From positions 29,287,153 to 29,351,152 of the forward strand of contig NW_022145609.1 of NCBI RefSeq assembly GCF_000002235.5: 64,000 nt of DNA, given 5' to 3'. The notes beneath the pieces were generated by a model, which had not been told where the DNA came from, searched no databases, and worked only from the letters and a program-made list of their open reading frames with translations. Shown piece after piece: positions 41,641 to 51,700 of this stretch. This DNA comes from Strongylocentrotus purpuratus (Eukaryota; Echinodermata; Echinoidea; Camarodonta; Strongylocentrotidae). The number at the start of each line of letters is the position of its first letter. Position 1 is the stretch's first letter. The position numbers and the translations under genes were made by a program.

Positions 41641-44115
41641 TAAGTACACCTGGGAACAACCAATGTATTTAAATTTGGATTTAGGATAAGAATTATCCGC
41701 ATAACCTCTACTATGCGCCCTTTTCACTCTGTTTATTTTCATCTTTCTTAGTCACACAGAAAAGAAATGCTTGACAATCTATTCCTTTGAGGCTTTTGAA
41801 GCAACTGGAATTTCAATTTCACCAATTGATGGACATGTTCTAAGAATATTAAATTTCACAGATAAACAAAAAAATAACATTCTTGAGACGCATGTAGTTC
41901 TAAGCTTAAATACTTCTCAAACATAAGGACATTTGACTTGGCAACAGCCCTGAGAAGGAAAAAAAAAAAAGCAATTAAATTTGACTAAGAATAAGAGTTA
42001 TCCATTTACATTCCAAAACTCTCCGAAACTACATCTTTTCTTTTCTTATTAAAGAGTGATACATTTCACCTAACCAACAGTCTCACAATAGAAACTACAG
42101 ACCCTTGGAATTTGCATGCATATAAAAAAGGTTTTTTTTTTTTCTTTTTTTTTTTCTCCTTCTTCCCTCTCCTCTAGAACTGTCAAAGAGATTTTCCATT
42201 GAGAGAACAAAAGCATTTCAAGTATGCTAATAAGTGTATTGCTTCTCCTGACATAATAGATAAGTACACCTGGGAACAACCAATGTATTTAAATTTGGAT
42301 TTAGGATAAGAATTATCCGCATAACCTCTACTATGCGTCCTTTTCACTCTGTTTATTTTCATCTTTCTTAGTCACACAGAAAAGAAATGCTTGACAATCT
42401 ATTCCTTTGAGGCTTTTGAAGCAACTGGAATTTCAATTTCACCAATTGATGGACGTGTTCTAAGAATATTAAATTTCACAGATAAACAGAAAGATAACAT
42501 TCTTGAGACGCATGTAGTTCTAAGCTTAAATACTTCTCAAACATAAGGACATTTGACTTGGCAACAGCCCTGAGAAAAAAACAAAAAAAACAAAAAAACA
42601 ATTAAATTAAATTCGACTAAGAATAAGAGTTGTCCATTTACATTCCAATACTCTCCGAAACTACCTCTTTTCTTTTCTTATTAAAGAGTGATACATTTCA
42701 CCTAACCAACAGTCTCACAATAGAAACTACAGACCCTTGGAATTTGCATGCATATAAAAAAGTTTTTTTCTTTCTTTTTCTTCCTCTTCCCCTCTCCTCT
42801 AGAACTGTCAAATAGATTTTCCATTGAGAGAACAAATGCATTTCCAGTATGCTAATAAGTGTATTACTTCTCCTGACATAATAGATAAGTACACCTGGGA
42901 ACAACCAATGTATTTAAATTTGGATTTAGGATAAGAATTATCCACATAACCTTCTACTATGCGCCCTTTTCACTCTGTTTATTTTCATCTTTCTTAGTCA
43001 CACAGAAAAGAAATGCTTGACAATCTATTCCTTTGAGGCTTTTGAAGCAACTGGAATTTCAATTTCACCAATTGATGGACGTGTTCTAAGAATATTAAAT
43101 TTTACAGATAAACAAAAAGATAACATTCTTGAGACGCATGTAGTTCTAAGCTTAAATACTTCTCAACCATAAGGAAATTTGACTTGGCAACAGCCCTGAA
43201 AAAAAAGAAGCAATTATTTGACTAAGAATAAGAGTTATCCATTTACATTCCAATACTCTCTGAAGCTACATCTTTTCTTTTCTTATTAAAGAGTGATGCA
43301 TTTCACCTAACCAACAGTCTCATAATAGAAACTACAGACCCTTGGAATTTGCATGCATATAAAAAAGTTTTTTTTTTTCTTTTTCTTCCTCTTCCCCTCT
43401 CCTCTAGAACTGTCAAATAGATTTTCCATTGAGAGAACAAATGCATTTCCAGTATGCTAATAAGTGTATTACTTCTCCTGACATAATAGATAAGTACACC
43501 TGGGAACAACCAATGTATTTAAATTTGGATTTAGGATAAGAATTATCCACATAACCTTCTACTATGCGCCCTTTTCACTCTGTTTATTTTCATCTTTCTT
43601 AGTCACACAGAAAAGAAATGCTTGACAATCTATTCCTTTGAGGCTTTTGAAGCAACTGGAATTTCAATTTCACCAATTGATGGACGTGTTCTAAGAATAT
43701 ATTAAATTTTACAGATAAACAAAAAGATAACATTCTTGAGACGCATGTAGTTCTAAGCTTAAATACTTCTCAACCATAAGGAAATTTGACTTGGCAACAG
43801 CCCTGAAAAAAAAAGAAGCAATTATTTGACTAAGAATAAGAGTTATCCATTTACATTCCAATACTCTCTGAAGCTACATCTTTTCTTTTCTTATTAAAGA
43901 GTGATGCATTTCACCCAATCAACAGTCTCACAATAGAAACTACAGACTCTTGGAATTTGCATGCATATAAAAAGGGTTTTTTTTTCTTTCTTCCCCTCCT
44001 CTCCTCTCTCCTCTAGAACTGTCAAATAGATTTTCCATTGAGAGAACAATGATATTAGGTGCACAGAAGCATTTCCAGTATGCTAATAAGTGTATTGCTT
44101 CTCCTAACATAATAG
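41641..44115. repeat. Four tandem monomers of about 605-625 bp inside the LINE
   Basis: Units start at 41,641, 42,261, 42,886 and 43,491 with TAAGTACACCTGGGAACAAC; the last ends near 44,115. Each contains CCTCTACTATGCG or a variant, CTTGACAATCTATTCC, GACTTGGCAACAGCCCTGA, a T-rich run and CTCTCCTCTAGAACTGTCAA. Units 2-4 are most alike. The last unit has an inserted ATGATATTAGGTGCACAG. Repeated short open frames here are copies of one unit, not genes. Confidence 0.93.
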
Positions 44116-45601
44116 ATACAAAATGCAGATCTACTTTTGGTCTGCTATAGAAGGCATGATGTACATAAATTACAACCAAAACTGTTAAATACTCTCAGTT
44201 CTATATATCAATTTTGTTTTCAGACTCTCATCTTTTCTTTATCTTCTTTATCTTCTCCCTCACACTGTTCAGAGACTGCATCCTTTTCCATCATATTCCT
44301 TTACTTACAATAATATTACAATGGTTACCTATTATCAAAGCTTTGGTTAACATAACATTTCTTCACTCAAGGCAGTCAATCAGACTGCAAGTTATATAAA
44401 AGACACAGCAATCACAACTTATTATTGAACATGTGCCTGCCTTACGTAGCATCAAATGCAGTTAGGGGTTTAAACTAAATACCCCAAAACTGGGCACGCT
44501 GTGAGATAAACCTCAATTATCTGTATCACTTTGATAAATAGAGAGTAAACTCTATACTGATATGAAACTGGCATGATAAATTTGCCAACATACTCTAGTG
44601 AGATACATTTTATGTATATCATTGGTCTTCTTTTCTTTTCAATCTCTTTTGTTTTTATAACTGTACATCTTGCATCTCTGTTCCCCTAGGGGCAGACAAG
44701 AAAGAAAAAAAAAATGCATTTGGTCTAAAAGCTTGACCTAATATGAACTCACTGATTGATATGAACTCAAATTGATTAAAAAAGAAATTATATCAATCAT
44801 TTGTTTTTACTCTGTTTTCGTCTGCTACACAGGGACGTGGAATAAAAACCAAATTACCCTTACTTCAGTCAGAACAGTCACTCGATTTTGAAGGGAAAAA
44901 AAAAAGAATTACATATTATAATAGCACATCACAACATGCTATCAAGCAAGTATGTACCTTATCTGAAAACAAATGCAGTTAGGGTTTCTAACTAAGTGCA
45001 ACAAAACAGGGAAGTAGTGAAATATACCTCAAATTTTCTAATATCAAATCCTGTTTAAGACTCATTTTTCTTTCTTTCTTTCTTTTAAGCCTAAGTCAAC
45101 CTGACATTACTCTATTCAGATGCCATTCTTGCCAACTGAAATTCACATTATATAAGACAAGCTTACCATTTTCTAGCAGGTGCCTGCCTTAAATATAGCC
45201 TCAAATACAATATTGGTTCCTAAATAAATTCAACCAAAACTGTAACACCTATGAAATAGACAAAAGCTGTATATCAAATCCTATTTTCATACTCTTTAAA
45301 AAAAAAACAAGTTAGCATAGAGTAGACAGTTCAAGACAGAACAGTTATATGTAGTTTGCTCCTCTCTTGTCTAGTTACTTCAATGTTATCTTTCCTGTAG
45401 TTTTCCTTTTTCTTTATATAGTCTGCTTCTCTTTTCTATAATTTCTTCATCTGCATCTTTCTTGTAGCTTTTATTCATCTCTTGCTTGTACACCTGTGAT
45501 AATATTTTTTTTCAGCTTTCTTTCATTTCTATCATGTTTTCCTTTTTCAAAGATATTGTTATTGGTTCTATCTCTTATTTGATGGCTTCTTACCTAATTT
45601 A
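44116..45601. repeat. Diverged older repeats between the monomer array and ORF1
   Basis: Blocks such as CAAATGCAGTTAGGG (about 44,452 and 44,970), GTGCCTGCCTTA (about 44,430 and 45,180) and TATATCAAATCCTATTTTC-like words (about 45,033 and 45,270) recur at irregular spacing. They look like remnants of earlier tandem units of a different sequence. Confidence 0.6.
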
Positions 45602-46525
45602 TTACGCAACTGGAAGTAGCTGGATTGGCCTTTCTTGATGCTCTGGCTGAGGTTGCGGCTGCTGGTCACGCTGTCCGGGAAACGGTCTGGAAGTCGGCCT
45701 GGGGGTCTGCCCGGGATTTGGTCCTCTGCATTTTTCCAAGAACTCCGCCTGCTTATCAATGGGTAAATAAACCCTATCTACGAAGAGCTTCGAAGGCTCG
45801 TTTCTGGAGAAGTAAGCCAGTTTTCCGGCTCCTCTTGCCACTTTCAAAACTTCCATCTGAGCTTTCCTTTTCTGCCTGATTCGGATTGGTAGGTCTTCTG
45901 ATATATACATCTTTGAGCCTTTTAGATATTTAGCGTTGCTCATTATCAGCTCCCTATCCCCGTAATAAACAAAACGGGCCTTTATTGGCCTCGGCCGCAA
46001 AGTCGAGGCCAGTCGATGTACTCTTTGGTATTTCATTTCCTTCACCAACTCCGGGTCCATCTTCAAATGATCCTTATAGAACTTTTGCAAGGTCTTTTTA
46101 ACATCTTCTCCACCAGGCCCCTCTGCTGACGTCTCTTCAGGTATACCAATAAATACCAAGTTCTCTCGGCAATTATACGCGTTCAACCTATCTATTTCCT
46201 CCTCCAACATTTTTTTGTCATCCTTCATTTCCTTCCTTAGCGTCGGAATTGTATCCTTAATCACTTTCTCTATGTTGTTTGCGTTAAAAGTGACTGAAGC
46301 AATGACATCAGATATTTTGGATTCTATTTGTCTCATCTCTGTTGTAATTCTGTTCTCCAGTCCACGACACTCTTCATGAATTTTGTCCCACATCTTATTC
46401 ATATGGATATCCAGTCTCTCGTCAAGAAGCTCTAAATCCAATCCATACCCTTGCTGGTCCTTGGCCTTCGACCGGGCGGGCCCTTCTGGGCTTGAACGCT
46501 GGCGTTTTGGTTGTTTATGCGCCAT
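45602..46525 (-). CDS. LINE ORF1: L1 ORF1p-like RNA-binding protein, 307 aa
   Basis: A basic N terminus is followed by a predicted coiled coil (about residues 30-110, heptad-like LDERLDIHMNKMW, then IESKISDV and MLEEEIDRLNAY). An RRM-like core follows (RENLVFIGIPEE, about 115-195), then a C-terminal domain (MYISEDLPIRIRQKRKAQME, then KLAYFSRNEPSKLFVDRVYL), and a Gln/Pro-rich tail. The order coiled coil, RRM, CTD is that of L1 ORF1p, a trimeric RNA chaperone that coats LINE RNA. The ATG at 46,525 is only about 105 bases from the element's 5' end. Confidence 0.94.
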   Translation of the reverse strand: MAHKQPKRQRSSPEGPARSKAKDQQGYGLDLELLDERLDIHMNKMWDKIHEECRGLENRITTEMRQIESKISDVIASVTFNANNIEKVIKDTIPTLRKEMKDDKKMLEEEIDRLNAYNCRENLVFIGIPEETSAEGPGGEDVKKTLQKFYKDHLKMDPELVKEMKYQRVHRLASTLRPRPIKARFVYYGDRELIMSNAKYLKGSKMYISEDLPIRIRQKRKAQMEVLKVARGAGKLAYFSRNEPSKLFVDRVYLPIDKQAEFLEKCRGPNPGQTPRPTSRPFPGQRDQQPQPQPEHQERPIQLLPVA

Positions 46526-46630
46526 GTGTGCATGCGCACGTAGAATTGGAGAGAGACAACAGTAAGCTTATGGGAGGAGCGGAGCGGATAAAAGGAACGT
46601 CCTCACCCGACGACGGTCATGCTTATCGAC

Positions 46631-48487
46631 TTGTAACTTGAAATCGATCTAAAATCGAATAATGAATTTATTATCCACTAAGCCATTTCTAGGCAACTGT
46701 TCAACAATATAAGAACTGTAAAACTCTCAACAAGTATAGAAATACTTCCATGAACTTACTAACTTACTGATTGCTACTACTAGATATACATTAATTAATT
46801 ATTGTAATAAATGTTTACTGCTTGTATTATTTATACAGTATTTCTTAGCTTTAATTTACAGGATGTCAACACTTAATTGACTAGTATAGACTGCATACGA
46901 TTTAAATAATGTACATGTATAAACTTACTGAACTTAGATAGAGGCTTTTCTAACAAACTTTACAAACCACCATGGCTATCAAACCAAAGTTAGCATTTCT
47001 TTCTAACTCCTATTACAAGTAACTCTATTCTGACCGACTACTAGTATTCTCGGTACTCCTACCCCTTGAAACAACTATCTACCTGCGCCCGACACCTTTG
47101 GCCAATGTGTCCCTATCGTCCCCATTCTACAAGAATGAAACATTTAAACCAATACACCCTTCCGACCAGGATTTCAAAAGTCTTTCCACTCCTTTATTAA
47201 GTAACAAGCTAACACACTCTGTCGGTTAAACATTGTACCTATATAAATCCATCATCACCGTTATAAACTAGCCTCGAGTATTTATCTCCTAGTTATAACT
47301 TACTCCAGAATATACTTGTATAAGATTTGACTTTCTAAATTCAAAGATAACCGGCATTCCATTGAATTCGTCCCTTACTGTCTTAAGTTCGCACCTCTTA
47401 ATTATGTAGTAAAGTAATAATTGCCTGATTTAGATAGGCTCGTAAATGCAGCTATTTAATTAATTAACTACGAGTGTACATATTCAACTGTCCACTATTC
47501 AATGTCATTCTATTAATATACATGTCATGCTATATACAATAATGAGTGCAATTCAAATCTAAGGACACTGTGTCCTCCAAGACAAGCCCATGCATTGTCT
47601 ATACATATAACGTTCTGTGTCCATTCCAGGTTGAAGGACACACTGTCCCTTCCAAGACAGGACGAAGAAGGAGAAAGGGGGGGGGGGGGGGAGTTACACT
47701 CATGCCTGTAATAAACTGTTATATATGCATTAAATAAATGTAGATAATAAACTATAGATATACGACAAAGTTGTTTCTCCAACTCTCTCGATCCTTTATA
47801 CACTTTCTATACAATATCTATATACAATATCAAGTTCATTAAAACATCATTATACGATCTACGGAGTATCACGCCCTCTAGACGAATACATTTGTTATAA
47901 GTTAAGCGTTATACAATATTAAATATATGAATTAAACTACGGAGGCACTGGTGACTTTCGGCCTTAATTAGGTCACAGAGGACCGAAGCCTTCCTTTCCA
48001 AATATTCATAGTCTTTCGCGTAATACCCTGTAAATAAAACTGTAGTCGCGTACTAGCCTGTAAAAAGCTGTCAGTCACGTACCTGGGTAACCCAGTAACC
48101 CACGCGCGGACTATTTATACTGGTTGGGTCGCGCATGGAAAAAGAAAACCCTACGCGCATATACAATCATTTAATTGGCTGCGCACCTTAAACTAATGAA
48201 TAATACATGAATATTAAGTTATCGATCAATAGTGGAATAAATTAAGCATTGTTGATAAACAAAGAGCACATGCTACTTGTAGACTAGTCGCTCGTTCAGA
48301 GCAATCCGTTAAAAACATGTCACAAAATAAGTAACGACTATAAAAGACATTTTATATTTATAATGTTCACAATATTTACAGGTATTGAATATATAAAGAG
48401 AAAGAGTAGAAAGAGAAAGAGTAGAAAGAGAAAGGGTAGAAAGAGAAAGAGTAGAAAGGGAAAGATCATTTTCATATATTCGTCACA
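46631..48487 (-). repeat. 3' LTR, proximal piece
   Basis: Continues the 3' LTR after the LINE, matching 52,608-54,464 almost base for base, and ends CGTCACA. Contains a GAGTAGAAAGAGAAAG tandem run at about 48,398-48,460. Confidence 0.93.
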
Positions 48488-48503
48488 CTATCCCCCTCTT
48501 TCT
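48488..48503 (-). promoter_or_regulatory. Polypurine tract of the Gypsy element
   Basis: On the minus strand AAGAGGGGGATAG stands directly before the 3' LTR, the place and composition expected of the plus-strand primer in LTR retrotransposons. Confidence 0.75.
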
Positions 48504-48589
48504 AAGTTGCTGACCCAGCAACCAGTAGCTGAAATACATATTCTATCATTATTTACAGAATCTTTACACAATAACAACAATATAATCAA

Positions 48590-49213
48590 TTATTCCTCAT
48601 TTCCAAAATAGTATGTCCTCGTTTGAATTTCCCCCCGTCGTTCCCTGTCGCCAACATAATTACAACGCTCCGTTACAATAGTCATTGTCCTTATTACAAG
48701 TCGACAGATTCCTGAATTAATTACTCGTACTAGGATCTCCTCATCCCTGTCGTTGGCAGATGTCTCCACTACGCGAATGTCAGCAGGTAATCCTACCCAG
48801 TAGAAATTCTGTTGAACCTTGTGTAACGTTTTATTCACTCCAAGGTGGCTTGCAGACTTTGCACTATGCAATTCTTCCAGGATGACAGGCCTGATTGTTT
48901 TGGGAACAACTGTTTTCCAGTTAACAATTTTTCCATCATTCGACTCCCAACGTCGAACCAGGACTCCATCATTCACATGAAGTAAGTCCCAGTTTATCCA
49001 GTATGCCTTAGTGGATGAAGATCTCCTCGAAATCTCTTCCCATTTGGGCTTCTCATCAGATACTTCCTTACATCTTAAGATAAATCCAATATCATCATCA
49101 TTCAATTGTGCTTTCCGTATCTCAGCACAAGTGAATTTAGGAGAAACATGAATGGCATCAATTTGCCCTTCAAGTCCAGTTTCATTTCCATGAATCTCCG
49201 GCGGTGTAGTCAT
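48590..49213 (-). pseudogene. Gypsy fossil: integrase N-terminal region
   Basis: On the minus strand the region includes HLGVNKTLHKVQQNFYWVGL, the H-x-G...F-Y-W pattern of the zinc-binding N-terminal domain of Ty3/Gypsy integrases. Treated as a fossil part of the broken element. Confidence 0.75.
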
Positions 49214-49317
49214 CGCAGATTCACCTTCTCATTCTAGTTACCGAAATAGACAAACAAACAAGAATACTAAATATATATACATCATAATAATATCAAGTTG
49301 ATTAACTGCATCTTTAT

Positions 49318-50330
49318 CTACTGTTTCCAATTACAGAGATCATCCAGTCGACCACATTGTGTACAGGGCCGCCTCGAGAGACCGTCTGCGTTCATGTGGA
49401 CTCGTCCTGGTCTGTGTTGAAGGGTAAGTCTATACTGACTGATTACTTCCAACCATCTAGCCAGCTGTCCTTCCGGGTTCTTGAAAGTCATGAGCCATCT
49501 TAATGCTCCATGATCAGTCCGCACCAATACATCTTGTGCATAGAGATAATGCCGAAAGTGTTTGACAAACACAACAATAGCGAGCAACTCCCTTCTAGTT
49601 ACACAGTAATTCTGCTCTGCTTTACTGAGGGTTCGACTAGCATACGCTACAACTCGCTCATGTCCATCATGCTCCTGGGATAAGACTGCTCCTATTCCAT
49701 ATTTACTAGCATCTGTATCTAGTATGTATTTCTGTCCAAGCTTGGGGTAAGCCAGAATCGGGGCGGTAGTGAGTTTTTCCTTGAGTAGCTGGAATGCGGA
49801 CTCACATTCGGGGGTCCAGAGAAAAGCACGATTTTTCTCGGTAAGAGCATGAAGTGGTTTTGCAGCATTTGCAAAGCCTTTGATGTATCGTCGATAGTAC
49901 GATGCCAATCCAAGGAAACTTCTCACTTCAGTCAGTTTTAGGCTGGGGCCAACTTTTGACTGTCTCAATTTTTGCCGGGTCAGTCCCTACACCTTCCTCA
50001 GATACCACATGTCCAAGATACAAGACCTCTTTCTGAAAAAGGTGACATTTCTTTGGTTTCAGTTTTAGCTTTGCCTCCCGTAGCCTCTGTAGTACGATTT
50101 TTGAGTCTTGCCAACACTTCTTCCATAGTAGGACTAAACCCAATCACGTCATCCAAGTAAACTACCCAAATCTTCCTCTGCAAACCATCTAACACTTTTT
50201 CCATAAGCCATTCAAAGGTAGAGGGGGCATTCCAGAGTCCAAATGGCATTACTTCAAATTGAAATAAATAATTCCAGACGTCGAGTCCTTTTTCTTCAGA
50301 CTCATTTCCTTCACCATTGCATGATCTCAC
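49318..50330 (-). pseudogene. Gypsy fossil: reverse transcriptase and RNase H region
   Basis: Visible family motifs on the minus strand are MPFGLWNAPSTFEWLM and VVYLDDVI (the YLDD active site) for reverse transcriptase; LGLASYYRRYIKGFA for the connection; ILDTDASKYGIGAVLSQ and RTDHGALRWL for RNase H. This assigns the element to Ty3/Gypsy. The region is broken. Confidence 0.9.
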
Positions 50331-50390
50331 CGATACTTGATCTCAACTCATCAATTTCCTTTCTCGTCTTTTTGTCCACAGGTTCTGACT

Positions 50391-51083
50391 TCACGGTATA
50401 GTGTGTACAGCACAAACAGGATGACTTGGATGAAATCTTTCATAGGGCTCCCTCAGCCTTATGAATGCCTCAGTCATCAATCCAGCCTGGATTGCATCAT
50501 TTAGAGTGGCTGGATGAGAACGGAAAATTCCAGCTCTAATTTCCGAATCATCGATAGAGTCTGAGAAGTGAGCTCTTGCATCAGCCGTCAATTCAGGATA
50601 TGCACAGCCAGACAACTCCTGGATAGCCCGACCAAATTCCTACAGTGACTCCTTAGGATGACGTTTCCTCATTTCCAACTTAAAGAGAAAGTTTCGAGCC
50701 TGGTCACCTGAACCAAACCTGCCATCAGGGTAGAACACGAGCTCCGTGTAAGTGAAGATGTGTCCGTGTGGAAGATTGTGCAACATGTTTAACGCTAATC
50801 CTTGTAAGCGAGTTGCCAAATACTGTCCAGCCTCCGCATCACTCCAGTTATTGAGACGCATACAGACATCAAAGTGTCTTCTATATTCCGACCAGGGGAT
50901 TTTCCAGCAAACTTGCCCGGAAGTATTTCCTTCTCCGATTCGGTGTAAAGACACGTCTATGTTCCTCAGGAATGGCATTTCCATAAAAGCCATGTCTAGT
51001 ACGATTTCTGGATCCTGGACATCCATTTCCAAGCGTCTTGGTTCCTGTTGGACACTCTGTCCCCGTTGGACACCTGGTCCCAT
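50391..51083 (-). pseudogene. Gypsy fossil: gag-like region
   Basis: A minus-strand region lying between the primer site and the reverse transcriptase region. A stretch with W(S/N)xxEAGQYLATRLQGLALN resembles the retrotransposon gag (capsid) fold of Ty3/Gypsy elements. Fossil and broken. Confidence 0.65.
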
Positions 51084-51497
51084 TTGGACATTGTCCGGAC
51101 ACAGCCAGCGTAATTCCAGACACTCCGTCCAGTCCGTCAGGAACTTGACCTCTTGGATCCATTTTTTTAATATTTCAATTCATAGTGCCAAGCAAGAATT
51201 TTTAAGTCACCAGTTAACCTCTTACAATATCGTTTTTGTACAACTTAATTTACAGTGTTCAATTGTACTCTTATTATTATTTTTACATACTCTATTTAAA
51301 AGTTGCACTCCTAAGTTTCCAAGTTCATGATACCAATCTTGTCTGGTTTGCACTAGCTTCTTAATTACTGTACGTTTACTACATCATAAAAATAACACTT
51401 GTTATTTCATCTAAGTGACTAGCATAATTTATCACCAAAACAAGAACACAACTCATCCTTAGAATTGCAGTTAATCGCAATTAAAGATGCTACTTCA

Positions 51498-51514
51498 TCC
51501 CACCGCTGCCACCA
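51498..51514 (-). promoter_or_regulatory. Primer-binding site for tRNA-Leu
   Basis: The plus strand reads TCCCACCGCTGCCACCA, which is the 3' end of a eukaryotic tRNA-Leu (acceptor stem plus CCA); the element strand therefore starts TGGTGGCAGCGG. It is one base from the 5' LTR end. Confidence 0.85.
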
Positions 51515-51515
51515 T

Positions 51516-51700
51516 TGTGACGGTTTCTGGCGTGTGAAATCAGGGAAGAAGAGGGGGGGGGGGGGTTGATTTGATAGAAATCCCACCGCTGCCACCATTG
51601 TGGCGGTTCTGGCGTGAAATCAGGGAAGAAGAGGGGGGGGGGGGGGGGGGTTAGAAAGAAAATCCCACCATTGTGACGGTTTGATAGAATCGGGGAATCA
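51516..51700. repeat. Three 83-bp-spaced copies of LTR end plus primer-site motif
   Basis: Motif ATCCCACC(GCTGCCACC)ATTGTGRCGGTT starts at about 51,497, 51,580 and 51,663. It is followed by a variable G tract in the first two units. The same three copies are present at 35,893-36,075 in the other LTR (internal primer-site copy 35,956-35,972). Confidence 0.88.

Larger units (their letters stand above)
41143..45601 (-). repeat. LINE inter-ORF region (4.46 kb)
   Basis: No frame of note is present. It contains the four-unit array at 41,641-44,115. A 41,143-41,640 leader lies next to ORF2. A 1.5-kb stretch with weaker, diverged internal repeats lies next to ORF1. L1-type elements normally have their ORFs adjacent or overlapping, so this spacer is exceptional for the family. 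Confidence 0.85.
36978..46630 (-). mobile_element. L1-type LINE, 9.65 kb, apparently full length, both ORFs open
   Basis: In element sense: about 105 bases of 5' UTR (46,630-46,526), ORF1 (46,525-45,602), a 4.46-kb inter-ORF region with tandem monomers, ORF2 (41,142-37,348), a 350-base 3' UTR with a G-rich run, and a poly(A) tail (17 T on the plus strand, 36,978-36,994). The host LTR reads GATTT|GTAAC at the same place in its intact partner, so the LINE limits are known to within 2-3 bases. At most TT is shared at both ends, so there is practically no target duplication. Open frames and a clean tail suggest a very recent insertion. The L1 clade call rests on the ORF1 type (coiled coil, RRM, CTD) and the APE-RT ORF2. 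Confidence 0.92.

Noticed and set aside
42070-43509. Repeated 68-69 codon frames in the LINE inter-ORF region
   Set aside because: They are the same stretch of the tandem monomers, low in complexity (Glu/Lys runs from a T-rich tract) and lack ATG context; not proteins.
41641-44115. CRISPR-like array
   Set aside because: Units are 600 bp direct repeats with no short repeat and spacer pattern, within a eukaryotic LINE.
45602-46525. Host coiled-coil gene
   Set aside because: Domain order and position mark it as LINE ORF1 within the same insertion as ORF2.
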